NCBI RefSeq assembly: GCF_010723575.1
Contig: NZ_BLKZ01000001.1
Location: 4,278,001 to 4,342,000 of the forward strand
DNA length: 64,000 nt
Direction: 5' to 3'
DNA from: Mycobacterium bourgelatii
Lineage (GTDB): Bacteria > Actinomycetota > Actinomycetes > Mycobacteriales > Mycobacteriaceae
A program made the position numbers and the translations under genes. The notes under the pieces are model-generated. The model was not told the origin of the DNA. It ran no database searches and saw nothing but the letters and a program-made list of their open reading frames with translations. Positions 36,874-57,065 of this stretch are shown here, piece after piece. The first letter of the stretch is position 1. Every line of letters starts with the position of its first letter.

Positions 36874-38531
36874 TAGCGACTCTCCTGCTGTTGCTGTTGC
36901 TGCTGTTGGGGTTGCTCGTCCTGCTGCGCCACGGGCAGCAGACCGTCCGACCTCTGCTCGGCTACAGGCTGCGGTAGCGAACGCACCACCTTGGCCCTGC
37001 CGAGTTCGCGTTCGGCCACCGAAGTGCGCGGCGCCAGCACCCACGTGTCCTTGGAGCCCCCACCCTGGCTGGAATTGACCACCCTGGACCCCTCCACCAG
37101 CGCCGTCCGGGTCAGCCCTCCCGGCAGCACCCACACGTCATTGCCGTCGTTGACCGCGAACGGGCGTAGGTCGACATAGCGCGGTGACAGGGAATCCCCG
37201 ACCCGCGTCGGCACGGTCGACAGCTCCATCATCGGCTGGGCAATCCAGCTGCGGGGGTCCTCGCGAATCTTCTTGCTTATGGTGGCGAGTTCCTTCTCCG
37301 AGGCTTCCGGGCCGAAGACGATGCCGTAGCCGCCCGATCCCTCGACGGGCTTGATCACCAGCTCCCGGATCCGGTCCAGCACCTCTTCGCGCTCATCGTC
37401 CAGCCAGCAGCGGTAGGTGTCGACGTTGGCCAGCAGCGGCTTCTCCCGCAGGTAGTACTCGATGATGGTCGGCACGTAGGTGTAGACGAGTTTGTCGTCG
37501 CCGACCCCGTTGCCGATCGCGCTGGAAATGACGACGTTGCCGGCGCGCGCAGCGTTGACCAGCCCGGCCACACCGAGCACCGAGTCGGCCCGGAACTGCA
37601 GCGGGTCGAGGAAGTCGTCGTCGATGCGCCGATAGATGACGTCGACCTGCCGCTCCCCCTCGGTGGTGCGCATGTAGACCTGATTGTCACGGCAGAACAG
37701 GTCGCGGCCTTCGACCAACTCCACACCCATCTGCCTGGCCAGCAGGGAGTGCTCGAAGTACGCCGAGTTGTAGACACCCGGCGTCAGCACCACCACCGTC
37801 GGGTCGGCCTCGTTGGTGGCCGCCGAGTTGCGCAGCGCCCGCAGCAGGTGCGACGCGTAGTCGTCGACCGTGCGGACCCGGTGGGTGGCGAACAAGTTGG
37901 GAAAGACCCTCGCCATGGTGCGGCGGTTCTCCATGACGTAGGACACACCCGAAGGCGAGCGCAGGTTGTCCTCGAGAACCCGGAAGTCTCCCTTTTCGTC
38001 GCGAATCAAGTCGATGCCGGCCACGTGAATCCGCACCCCGTTGGGCGGGACGATGCCGACCGCCTGACGGTGAAAATGCTCACAGGAGGTAATCAGCCGG
38101 CGCGGGATGACCCCGTCGCGCAGGATCTCCTGATCCCCGTAGATGTCGTCGAGGTACATCTCTAGCGCCTTGACGCGCTGGGTGATGCCACGCTCCAGCC
38201 GCGACCATTCGGCCGCCGAAATAACCCTCGGCACCAGGTCCAACGGGAAGGGCCGCTCCTGGCCCGACAGCGAGAAGGTGATGCCCTGGTCGATGAACGC
38301 GCGGCCCAGCGCTTCGGCGCGAGCTTTGAGGTCCGAGGCATCGGAGGGGGCCAGTTCGGCGTAGATGCCCTTGTAAGGTCCGCGGACGTTGCCGTTGGCA
38401 TCGAACATCTCGTCAAACGCCAGCGAATAGACCTCGTCCGCCGTGTTGTAACCGTCGAAAATGCGCTCAGTACGACGGCGCGGCCGCTGCATTGTGTCTG
38501 CGGTCCTCTTCGGGAGACTCACCTGTGTCAT
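36873..38531 (-). CDS. Circularly permuted type-2 ATP-grasp protein (Rv2411c orthologue)
   Basis: 552 residues (551 in M. tuberculosis). Family blocks: FDEMFDANGNVRGPYKG, the LEDNLRSPSGVSYVMENR metal/ATP segment, VIYRRIDDDFLDP, and VIKPVEGSGGYG. The family is predicted to form amide bonds with ATP. The C-terminus is a low-complexity glutamine run (about eight Gln after PQ, encoded near 36880-36910). It is first gene of the three-gene cassette, divergent from rpsT with about 120 bp between. Exact acceptor unknown. Confidence 0.92.
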   Translation of the reverse strand: MTQVSLPKRTADTMQRPRRRTERIFDGYNTADEVYSLAFDEMFDANGNVRGPYKGIYAELAPSDASDLKARAEALGRAFIDQGITFSLSGQERPFPLDLVPRVISAAEWSRLERGITQRVKALEMYLDDIYGDQEILRDGVIPRRLITSCEHFHRQAVGIVPPNGVRIHVAGIDLIRDEKGDFRVLEDNLRSPSGVSYVMENRRTMARVFPNLFATHRVRTVDDYASHLLRALRNSAATNEADPTVVVLTPGVYNSAYFEHSLLARQMGVELVEGRDLFCRDNQVYMRTTEGERQVDVIYRRIDDDFLDPLQFRADSVLGVAGLVNAARAGNVVISSAIGNGVGDDKLVYTYVPTIIEYYLREKPLLANVDTYRCWLDDEREEVLDRIRELVIKPVEGSGGYGIVFGPEASEKELATISKKIREDPRSWIAQPMMELSTVPTRVGDSLSPRYVDLRPFAVNDGNDVWVLPGGLTRTALVEGSRVVNSSQGGGSKDTWVLAPRTSVAERELGRAKVVRSLPQPVAEQRSDGLLPVAQQDEQPQQQQQQQQESR

Positions 38532-38652
38532 GCTGCCTCAATTCAAGGTTTCTGGCAGGGCGAGAGTTCCTCTTTTGGGCGAAAACGTAACCGACTGATA
38601 ACCTGGGCAGTCGCTAACAGCCGTACGAATCGATCCAAGAGGGAATTATCGC

Positions 38653-38916
38653 GTGGCCAACATCAAGTCGCAGCAGAAGCGCAACCGCACGAACGAGCGC
38701 GCGCGCCTGCGCAACAAGTCGGTGAAATCCTCGCTTCGTACCGCTATCCGCGCATTTCGGGAAGCCGCCCACGCCGGCGAGAAGGACAAGGCCGCCGAGC
38801 TGCTGGTGTCGACCAACCGCAAACTCGACAAGGCCGCCAGCAAGGGCGTGATTCACAAGAACCAGGCCGCCAACAAGAAGTCGGCGCTGGCAAAGTCCTT
38901 CAACAAGCTCGGCTGA
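38653..38916 (+). CDS. rpsT: 30S ribosomal protein S20
   Basis: 87 residues, strongly basic, starting [23 protein letters not shown] from GTG 38653 with AGAGGGA upstream; the ending [14 protein letters not shown] is typical. It binds 16S rRNA early in 30S assembly. The stop is 4 bp from the stop of convergent holA. Confidence 0.97.
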   Translation: MANIKSQQKRNRTNERARLRNKSVKSSLRTAIRAFREAAHAGEKDKAAELLVSTNRKLDKAASKGVIHKNQAANKKSALAKSFNKLG

Positions 38917-38920
38917 CCAC

Positions 38921-39886
38921 TCAGCTACGATCGGCCGCCAGTTCGGCCACCTTCCTGACGGCGGACTCCAGGGCGTAGTCGGCGTCCGCGACTGCCCCCT
39001 TGACGTTGGCGTTCAACTCGGCCACCACCCGCATGGCGGCCGCCACCGAATCGCGCGACCAGCGCCGAGCCTGCTTTTGCGCCTTCTGAATCCGCCACGG
39101 CTGCATCCCTAGTTTCCCGGCCAAGCGGTACGGGTCACCGGACAGCGGGCCCACCACTCCGATGGTGTGCACCGCTTCGGCCAGCGCGTCGGCCAGCACC
39201 ACCAGCGGCTCGCCGCGCAGCATCGCCCAGCGCAGCGCCTCCGCCGCCCCTTCCACGTCGCCGGCCACCGCCTTGTCGGCGATGTCGAAGCCCTTCACCT
39301 CCGCTTTGCCGCTGTGGTAGCGGCGCACGGCGGCCGCATCGACCGAACCGCCGGTGTCGGCGGCCAGCTGCGAACAGGCCGACGCGAGTTCACGGATGTC
39401 GGAGCCGACGGCATCCAGCAGGGCGGTGACGGTCTCCTCATCGACCCTGATCCGCATCGCGCGAAATTCGTTGCGAACGAATGCGACGCGCTCGCTGGCC
39501 TTGGTGATCCGGGCGCAGGGGTGCACTTGGGCGCCGAGCGACTGCAGCTTGCCGGCGAGGGCTTTGGCTCGCCCGCCGCCAGAATGCACCACCACCAGCA
39601 CGGTGCCCGCCGGGATGTCGGCGGCCGTGGTGGCGATCAATTCGGCCGCGTCCTTGCCCGCCTCGCCGGCGGCCTCCAGCACGACGATCCGTTCCTCGGC
39701 GAAGAGCGACGGGCTCAGCAGTTCGGCCAGTTCATAGGTGCTGACGTCGCCGGCGCGCATCCGGTTGACGGGCACGTCGACGGTACCGGCCCGCTGCCGC
39801 GCCGACCGCAACACGTCCGCGACCGCACGCTCGACCAACAGTTCTTCGTCGCCAAGGATGAGGTGTAACGGCGAATCTTCGGTCAC
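38921..39886 (-). CDS. holA: DNA polymerase III delta subunit (HolA)
   Basis: Clamp-loader subunit that opens the beta sliding clamp; 321 residues (316 in M. tuberculosis). The N-terminal part shows [16 protein letters not shown] and the inactive-ATPase fold of delta. The C-terminal part shows [17 protein letters not shown], a conserved family block. It is 12 bp downstream of comEC on the same strand, as in many bacteria. Confidence 0.93.
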   Translation of the reverse strand: MTEDSPLHLILGDEELLVERAVADVLRSARQRAGTVDVPVNRMRAGDVSTYELAELLSPSLFAEERIVVLEAAGEAGKDAAELIATTAADIPAGTVLVVVHSGGGRAKALAGKLQSLGAQVHPCARITKASERVAFVRNEFRAMRIRVDEETVTALLDAVGSDIRELASACSQLAADTGGSVDAAAVRRYHSGKAEVKGFDIADKAVAGDVEGAAEALRWAMLRGEPLVVLADALAEAVHTIGVVGPLSGDPYRLAGKLGMQPWRIQKAQKQARRWSRDSVAAAMRVVAELNANVKGAVADADYALESAVRKVAELAADRS

Positions 39887-39898
39887 GCCATGATGGTG

Positions 39899-41452
39899 TC
39901 ATGCCGGGCTGACTAACCCGGCCAGCGACCACGCCAGCATGCACGCGACAGCGAGGACCGAGACCACCACCAGTCCCGTGCGGACCCACCGCCAACGCCA
40001 GCATGCGGCCACGACGACGGTGAGTCCGCCCACCAGGACGACGCCCGGCAGACCTTTGGGAACTGGCACGGTCGCCGCCGGCACGCTGGCAGCCCAACGG
40101 GCTATGCGGAGCACCCACCACACCTCGGGCCCGGTGAAACGGACCAGCAGCTGCGCTGCGGCCGGCCACGGGATAGCCAGCACTGCGGCCGCGCTGCCCA
40201 GAATGGTGATCGGCGCAATGACCGCCGTCACCGCAAGGTTGGCGACCGCACTGACCAGGCTGACCCGACCCGACATGGCGGCGATCAGCGGCGCGGTGAC
40301 CACCTGCGCGGCCCCCGCCACCGCGACCGCATCGGCCAGCGGCTTGTGCCAGCCCCGCGCGGTGAGGCGACCCGACCACACCGGCGCGATCACCACCAAT
40401 GCGGCCGTCGCCACCACGGACAGCGCGAACCCCATGTCGACGGCCAGATGCGGGGCGGTCGCCATCAACACCAAGACGGTCGCCGACAGCGCTGGGATCG
40501 CCTGACGCCGACGGGCGGAGAGGATGCCCGCCAGGGCGATGGCGCCCATCACGGCGGCCCGTAACACGCTCGCCGTCGGCTGCACCACGATGACGAACGC
40601 CACCAACGCCGCCGCCGCGAGCAGCACGGCCGCACGCGGCCCGAGCAACCGCGCCGAGAAGAGCACCGCCGCGCACACAATGGTGACGTTGGCCCCCGAG
40701 ACGGCGGTCAGATGCGACATCCCCGCTGCACGGAAATCTCGGTTGGTCTGTGTGGTGACCATCGCCGTGTCACCGAGCACCAGCGCGGGCAGCATCGCCG
40801 CCTGGTCGGCGGGCAAGACCTGGCGCGCGATGCCGGCGAACCGGTCCCGCACGGCGTGGGCGGAGCGCTGCATCGCACTGGCGCTGCCCAGCGTCGGGTG
40901 GCCGACGGCGTTGAGCACGGCCACCGTCAGGTCGCGTCGAGTCGGGCGGGTGATGCGCGCGGTGAACCGAGCCGGCTGCCCCACCATCACGTCGGCAAAC
41001 TCCGCAACGCGGGCGAAGACCACCACGCGGCCATTGACCTCGTCGTCGCGCAAGCGCTGCAGCGTCGCCCGGAACATCAACCGGTTGCGCCCTAACGAAA
41101 GTGCGCTTTCACTTGGTGTAACCGTCACCACCGCAGTCGTCCCGAATGCGGCGGTTATCGGGTGGCGGTCGAGCGCGTCGGCCCGCAGTGCAATGGCAAG
41201 CCCGTAGCCCGCGCCCACCACACCAACCGCCAGCAGTCCCACCCAGATCGCGCGCAGACTTGTCACCCGTACCCACCGGAATGCGATGCACCGCAGCGTG
41301 ATTGACACAGCTATCAGCGCTGCGCCGCACGCGGCCAGGGCGTTGCCGACGGACCACACGGTGCCGGCGGCCGTCACCATCCAGCTGGTTACCGCGGCGG
41401 GGACCAGCCGCACGTCCAGCCGTTCGGCGGCGACTCCTGGGCGATTGCCCAC
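39899..41452 (-). CDS. comEC: ComEC/Rec2-family membrane protein
   Basis: Channel-type competence protein of 517 residues from GTG 41452, which lies 5 bp after the comEA stop; the open frame reaches 41563 but that part overlaps comEA. About ten hydrophobic segments are seen, with the ComEC competence domain block HLTAVSGANVTIV. The C-terminal metallo-beta-lactamase domain found in many ComEC proteins is missing, as in M. tuberculosis Rv2414c. With comEA it would form a DNA-uptake pathway, though natural competence of mycobacteria is not established. Confidence 0.9.
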   Translation of the reverse strand: MGNRPGVAAERLDVRLVPAAVTSWMVTAAGTVWSVGNALAACGAALIAVSITLRCIAFRWVRVTSLRAIWVGLLAVGVVGAGYGLAIALRADALDRHPITAAFGTTAVVTVTPSESALSLGRNRLMFRATLQRLRDDEVNGRVVVFARVAEFADVMVGQPARFTARITRPTRRDLTVAVLNAVGHPTLGSASAMQRSAHAVRDRFAGIARQVLPADQAAMLPALVLGDTAMVTTQTNRDFRAAGMSHLTAVSGANVTIVCAAVLFSARLLGPRAAVLLAAAALVAFVIVVQPTASVLRAAVMGAIALAGILSARRRQAIPALSATVLVLMATAPHLAVDMGFALSVVATAALVVIAPVWSGRLTARGWHKPLADAVAVAGAAQVVTAPLIAAMSGRVSLVSAVANLAVTAVIAPITILGSAAAVLAIPWPAAAQLLVRFTGPEVWWVLRIARWAASVPAATVPVPKGLPGVVLVGGLTVVVAACWRWRWVRTGLVVVSVLAVACMLAWSLAGLVSPA

Positions 41453-41457
41453 CGGTC

Positions 41458-42363
41458 TCAGACACGGACCAGGGGCCGCAGCTTGCCCAGCCGAGCGTTG
41501 CCGATGCCATCGACGTCGGCGAGTTGGTCGACACTGGTGAACCTGCCGTGGGCCTGCCGCCACGCCACGATCGCCGCGGCGGTCACCGGCCCGACCCCCG
41601 GTAGGGCTTCCAACTGCTCCGCGGTCGCGGTGTTGAGGTCCAAGGGCTCGCCCGGTTTGGGGTTTGCCTTGGTGCCTGGTTTCGGACTGGCGGGGGTCGT
41701 CCCCGGTGCCGCGGTGCCCGCGATCACGGAGCTGCCGAGCGTGGTCGGCTGACCCGAGACAGGCGCGAGCCCGACCACGATCTGCTCGCCGTCGCCGAGC
41801 TGGCGCGCCAAGTTCAGTCCGATCGTGTCAGCACCGTCGACCACGCCACCCGCAGCCTGCAGCGCGTCCGCGATGCGGGCGCCCGGCGCGAGGGTGACCA
41901 GACCGGGCTTGCGTACCAGACCGACCACACTGACCACCACCGGCCGATCCGGATTGGCGCCTGGACTGGCCCCGGGAGCGGCCCCCGGAGCGGCCCCCGG
42001 AGCGGCCAAAGTACTGGGGCTGGCGGACGAAACATGCTCCACCGGAGGCAATTTGGCCGCCATCACCGGTGCGGGCCGGTCGCGCACCAGGGTGAATACG
42101 GTTATCAGCACGGCGAGGGCAGCGATCACCGCCAGCGCAATGGCACCGGCGCGGCCGGGATCGGCCCGCAGCCGCTCCAGCCAGCTTTGACCACCAGCAG
42201 CGTCGGGTAGCCAGCGAGGCAGCAGCGAGTTCGGGTCGTCCTGCGAGTCGTCAGCGGATGCATCGGGTTCGGGCTCATCCGTTTGCGAGTCGACCTCAGA
42301 ATCGGGGCGCGGGTCCGCACCAAGGCGTCGGTGCAATCGTTCGGCGGGCAGTTCTGTTCGCAT
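41458..42363 (-). CDS. comEA: ComEA-family DNA-binding protein
   Basis: 301 residues (297 in M. tuberculosis Rv2415c). Acidic cytosolic N-terminus (to about residue 60), one transmembrane segment (AIALAVIAALAVLITVFTLV), a Pro/Ala/Gly linker with a short tandem repeat (APGA units, DNA near 41965-42006), an SLBB domain (VVVSVVGLVRKPG), and a C-terminal double helix-hairpin-helix (LNTATAEQLEALPGVGPVTA and LADVDGIGNARLGKLRPL) for DNA binding. Operon with comEC and holA. In M. tuberculosis eis follows upstream; here it does not. Confidence 0.92.
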   Translation of the reverse strand: MRTELPAERLHRRLGADPRPDSEVDSQTDEPEPDASADDSQDDPNSLLPRWLPDAAGGQSWLERLRADPGRAGAIALAVIAALAVLITVFTLVRDRPAPVMAAKLPPVEHVSSASPSTLAAPGAAPGAAPGASPGANPDRPVVVSVVGLVRKPGLVTLAPGARIADALQAAGGVVDGADTIGLNLARQLGDGEQIVVGLAPVSGQPTTLGSSVIAGTAAPGTTPASPKPGTKANPKPGEPLDLNTATAEQLEALPGVGPVTAAAIVAWRQAHGRFTSVDQLADVDGIGNARLGKLRPLVRV

Positions 42364-42570
42364 GAGCCGACCGTAGATTGGCCGGCCGTCACACCTGGCC
42401 CGCCGAACTGCGTCGAGATCGCGTCCTGTGGATCAACCCCGGACTGTGCATCCACGCAGCACAGGTTTGACGACCGATTCGCCGGGTAGCCGGACGCCAT
42501 GGGGTTGGCCTTGATCACCGGGCAAGCGGCTGATCTCGGTTCCGGCCGGCGAGAGGACGGAGGCAAAGCA

Positions 42571-42981
42571 ATGAGTCTGGATGCCACGCCGAACTCAGAC
42601 GCCTCGATTGGCGATCTGGTGGCGCAGCTGTCGTCGCAGACGTCGCGGCTCGTCCGCGACGAAATGCGCTTGGCGCAGAAGGAGCTTCAGCAGTCGGTCA
42701 GACACGCCGGTATCGGTGCGGGGCTATTCGGCGCGGCGGGACTACTGGCGTTCTTTGGCTTCGCCAGCGTCATCACCGCCGCCATTGCCGCCTTGGCGCT
42801 CGCCTTGCCCATCTGGGCGGCCGCCTTGATCGTGGGCGGGGCGCTGTTCCTCGCAGCGGGCGTCGCGGCCTTGATGAGCCGCCGGCAAGCCAAGGAGGTC
42901 ACGCCCGCCGCGCCGGAAACCGTGGCCAGCGTCAAGAAGGACATCGAGGAAGTGAAAGGGGCCCGCCGTGAGCGCAGCTGA
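42571..42981 (+). CDS. Phage holin-like/DUF1469 family membrane protein
   Basis: 136 residues from ATG 42571 with GGAGG upstream. A helical amphipathic N-terminus (LVAQLSSQTSRLVRDEMRLAQ) is followed by two transmembrane segments, then a charged coiled tail (VASVKKDIEEVKG). This is the actinobacterial Act-transporter/phage-holin superfamily III (DUF1469) arrangement; role unknown, perhaps envelope stress. It overlaps the following DUF3618 gene by 14 bp; the pair is common in actinobacteria. It replaces eis next to comEA. Confidence 0.85.
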   Translation: MSLDATPNSDASIGDLVAQLSSQTSRLVRDEMRLAQKELQQSVRHAGIGAGLFGAAGLLAFFGFASVITAAIAALALALPIWAAALIVGGALFLAAGVAALMSRRQAKEVTPAAPETVASVKKDIEEVKGARRERS

Positions 42982-43228
42982 GCCCACACCCGGTCTAACG
43001 CCCGAGCCCGGGCCGGACGCCGGCGTCGACGACATTCGGACAGACATCGAGCAGACCCGCGAGCAGCTCGGCGCCACCCTGGAAGCGCTCTCCGACAAGG
43101 TCAACGTGGTCGCAAGAACCCGGGATAAGGCCCGGGAAGTGGCACCAACACTGGCGATAGCGTCTTCGGCGCTGGGTGTCACCCTCATCGCCATCGTGTG
43201 GTGGCGCCGTCGTGCACGACCCGGTTAA
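42968..43228 (+). CDS. DUF3618-type small membrane protein
   Basis: 86 residues from GTG 42968. An acidic Pro-rich head, the DUF3618 signature DIEQTREQLGATLEALSDKVN, and a C-terminal transmembrane segment before WWRRRARPG are visible. Translation is coupled to the holin-like gene by a 14-bp overlap. Probably a membrane partner of that protein. Function unknown. Confidence 0.85.
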   Translation: MSAAEPTPGLTPEPGPDAGVDDIRTDIEQTREQLGATLEALSDKVNVVARTRDKAREVAPTLAIASSALGVTLIAIVWWRRRARPG

Positions 43229-43355
43229 CGACCGCTGGTCATGGACGCATAACGTGCACATAGTGCAATTGAAAGACTGCCGGGTCCATGGCATGCGGAT
43301 AGGCGCCGCACGAGGGGCGGCCCACCGGTAGTCACCCCGAAGGAGGAGGCTGCCG

Positions 43356-44513
43356 ATGAAGCTAGCGCTCACGCCCGAAGAAGCCGCGTTCCGCGACGAA
43401 CTTCGCACTTTCTACACCACCAAGATCCCCACCGAAATCCGCGACCTGGTTCGTGAGGGCGATTCCCTGACCCGCGACCAGATCGTCGAGAACCACAAGC
43501 TCCTGCACGAACATGGGCTTGCGGTCCCCAATTGGCCGACGGAATGGGGCGGCAAGGACTGGACGCCTACCCAGTTCCAGATCTGGGCCGACGAAATGCA
43601 ACTGGCGAGTGTTCCCGAGCCGCTGAACTTCAACACCAAGATGGTGGGACCGGTCATTGCCGAATTCGGCTCCCAGGAGATCAAGCAGCGCTTCCTGCCG
43701 CCCACGGCCAGCCTCGACATCTGGTGGTGCCAGGGCTTTTCCGAACCCGAGGCCGGCTCCGACCTCGCCTCGCTGCGCACCACCGCCGTCCGCGACGGCG
43801 ACAGCTATGTCGTCAACGGGCAGAAGACATGGACGACGTTGGGCCAGTACGCCGACTGGATCTTCTGCCTGGTACGCACCGACCCACAAGCGCCCAAGAA
43901 GCAGGCCGGCATCTCGTTCCTGTTGATCGACATGGACACCCCGGGCATCACCCTGCGGCCTATCAAGACGATCGACGGCGGCCGCGAAGTCAACGAAGTG
44001 TTCTTCTCCGACGTTCGGGTGCCCGCCGATCAGCTTGTCGGTCAAGAGAATCAGGGCTGGACGTACGCAAAGTTCCTGCTCGGCAACGAGCGCACCGGCA
44101 TCGCGCAGGTAGGGCGGACCAAAGTTCGGTTGGCCGAAGCGAAGCGGCACGCGGCCGAGACCGGACTGCTCTCCGATCCGCTGTTCGCGGCGCGGCTGGC
44201 CGAGGCCGAAAACGAGGTGCTGGCTTTGGAACTCACCCAGGCGCGGGTGGTTTCCAGCTCGTCGGGCGGCAAACCCAACCCGGCGTCATCCGTGCTAAAA
44301 CTTCGCGGCAGTCAATTGCAGCAGATCGCCACGGAATTGCTCGTGGAGGTGGCCGGGGCGGACGCACTGCCGTTCAATGCCGGCGACATCGCCTCGCCGG
44401 ACTGGGCACAAAGCAGCGCCCCGCACTACCTGAACTACCGCAAGACTTCGATCTACGGCGGCAGCAACGAAGTGCAGCGCAACATCATCGCGTCGACGAT
44501 TCTTGGATTGTGA
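43356..44513 (+). CDS. Acyl-CoA dehydrogenase, first of a pair
   Basis: 385-residue flavoprotein of the acyl-CoA dehydrogenase superfamily: N-terminal helical domain (TPEEAAFRDELRTF), the middle beta-domain with WWCQGFSEPEAGSDLASL and GQKTWTT, and the C-terminal IYGGSNEVQRNIIA. An AGGAGG ribosome site precedes ATG 43356. It lies 7 bp ahead of a second, diverged dehydrogenase, the pattern of mycobacterial alpha2-beta2 heteromeric enzymes that act on sterol side chains or unusual CoA thioesters. Position convergent with the large PKS suggests, but does not prove, a role in its lipid. Exact FadE number not assigned. Confidence 0.88.
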   Translation: MKLALTPEEAAFRDELRTFYTTKIPTEIRDLVREGDSLTRDQIVENHKLLHEHGLAVPNWPTEWGGKDWTPTQFQIWADEMQLASVPEPLNFNTKMVGPVIAEFGSQEIKQRFLPPTASLDIWWCQGFSEPEAGSDLASLRTTAVRDGDSYVVNGQKTWTTLGQYADWIFCLVRTDPQAPKKQAGISFLLIDMDTPGITLRPIKTIDGGREVNEVFFSDVRVPADQLVGQENQGWTYAKFLLGNERTGIAQVGRTKVRLAEAKRHAAETGLLSDPLFAARLAEAENEVLALELTQARVVSSSSGGKPNPASSVLKLRGSQLQQIATELLVEVAGADALPFNAGDIASPDWAQSSAPHYLNYRKTSIYGGSNEVQRNIIASTILGL

Positions 44514-44520
44514 GGCTGGC

Positions 44521-45627
44521 ATGGACTTTCAATTGAGCGAAGAGCAGACCCTGCTGCGCGACACCACCCGTGAAGTACTGTCCCGCACCTACGACGCCGA
44601 GACCCGCAACAAGGTGATCGACACCGAACTCGGCTGGAGCCGCGATGTGTGGAGTCAGTTGGCGGACATCGGGATTCTTGGTCTCGGCTTCGACCCCGAC
44701 GAGGCGGGCCAGATCGAAATCATGGTGGTGTCCACCGAAGTCGGTCGTCGGTTGGCGCCCGAACCCATCGTGCACGCCGCGCTTGGGCCGGGCGCTCTGA
44801 TCGCCGAACACGGCTCGGACGCACAACGGGCGTTGCTCGACGAGGTCGCGGCCGGCGAACGACTACTGGCCTTCGCGCACCTCGAACCGGGACATCGTCA
44901 GCCGACCGCGGTAACCGCTACGGAGGCTGTGCAGCAAGGTGATTCGTGGGCGTTGAGCGGCCGCAAGAACCCGGTGCTCGCCGGTGACAGCGCCGACACG
45001 CTGGTGGTCAGCGCCGCGTTGCCGGACGGCGGCACCGGCCTGTTTCTGGTCGACGCCACGAACACCACCCGAACCGCCTACCGAACCTTCGACGGTCAAC
45101 GCGGCGCCCAGATCGAACTCAATGAGACGCCGGCCGAACCGCTGGGAGACGTGGTCGATGCGTCGCCGGCGATCCGCAATGCCATCGTGCGCATTCAATC
45201 CGCCCTGTGCTCCGAGGCGCTGGGCGCGATGGAGGAGGCGTTGCGCCTGACCACGGACTACCTCAAAACACGCAAGCAGTTTGGGGTCACGCTCAACAAG
45301 TTTCAAGCCCTCACCCAGCGGGCCGCCGACATGTACGTCTCGCTGGAGCTGGCGCGCAGCATGAGCCTCTACGCGGCCATGTCGATCGCCGACGGCAACC
45401 TCGACCCGGTGATCGCAGCACGGGCCAAGCTACAGATAGGCCGTTCGGGTCGGCACATCGCCCAGGAAGCGATCCAGCTGCACGGTGGGATCGGGGTGAC
45501 CGCGGAGTATCCGATCAGCCACTACGCGGCGCGACTCACCGCGATCGAGCACACCTTGGGTTCCACGCAGGACCACCTGCGGGTGCTCGCCGACAACGTC
45601 GGCAACTACGATCTCGCGCGGATCTAA
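44521..45627 (+). CDS. Acyl-CoA dehydrogenase, second of a pair
   Basis: 368 residues from ATG 44521 (MDFQLSEEQTLLRD). A shorter, more diverged acyl-CoA dehydrogenase: the FAD-domain middle region is poorly conserved (the WW/SEPEAGSD block of the partner is missing), while the C-terminal helical domain is retained (KTRKQFGVTLNKFQALTQ, QLHGGIGVTAEYP). Such partners usually form heterotetramers in which only one subunit keeps a full active site. It ends 12 bp before the stop of the convergent PKS. Confidence 0.87.
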   Translation: MDFQLSEEQTLLRDTTREVLSRTYDAETRNKVIDTELGWSRDVWSQLADIGILGLGFDPDEAGQIEIMVVSTEVGRRLAPEPIVHAALGPGALIAEHGSDAQRALLDEVAAGERLLAFAHLEPGHRQPTAVTATEAVQQGDSWALSGRKNPVLAGDSADTLVVSAALPDGGTGLFLVDATNTTRTAYRTFDGQRGAQIELNETPAEPLGDVVDASPAIRNAIVRIQSALCSEALGAMEEALRLTTDYLKTRKQFGVTLNKFQALTQRAADMYVSLELARSMSLYAAMSIADGNLDPVIAARAKLQIGRSGRHIAQEAIQLHGGIGVTAEYPISHYAARLTAIEHTLGSTQDHLRVLADNVGNYDLARI

Positions 45628-45639
45628 CCCGCTGCGGCC

Positions 45640-56739
<11,100 letters not shown>

Positions 56740-57065
56740 ACGGTCGTCCTCTCTGCCCCCACCGGTATAGCTACTGTGGACCAAGCTGTCGGCCTTCGGG
56801 TGTGATCCCGCAAAACGAGGACCTTTGATGATGCCGCTCGGCCCGGCTGCGCAGCGGCGTCCACTCCTTGGGGCGATTATTACAAGTACGTGCAGCGGTT
56901 CGTGACGACACCGGGCAAACAGGGTGCCCGGCGCCAGCCGCAGGCAAGACGTCGCACGCTGGCTCCGTCTCTGTGCATGCCGACGGCCATGATTGCCGAA
57001 CGGTTATGTTGTTTACACTACCGCGCGGTGCCGAACTCAGGACCGCCCGGCTGCTGGAGGAAATA
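56740..57065. promoter_or_regulatory. Divergent promoter region between PKS and papA
   Basis: 326 bp separate the two start codons, enough for both promoters. GAGAGGA lies 8 bases before the PKS ATG. No convincing operator palindrome was found. Short open frames inside have no support. Confidence 0.5.
57056..57060 (+). promoter_or_regulatory. Ribosome-binding site that fixes the papA TTG start
   Basis: GGAGG followed by AAATA and then TTG at 57066. The codons after TTG (Arg-Ile-Gly) match the usual N-terminus of PapA proteins of the sulfolipid type. Confidence 0.7.

Noticed and set aside
42571..43228. Prophage remnant suggested by the holin-like gene
   Set aside because: No integrase, lysin or structural gene nearby. 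The DUF1469/DUF3618 pair is an ordinary actinobacterial membrane gene pair.
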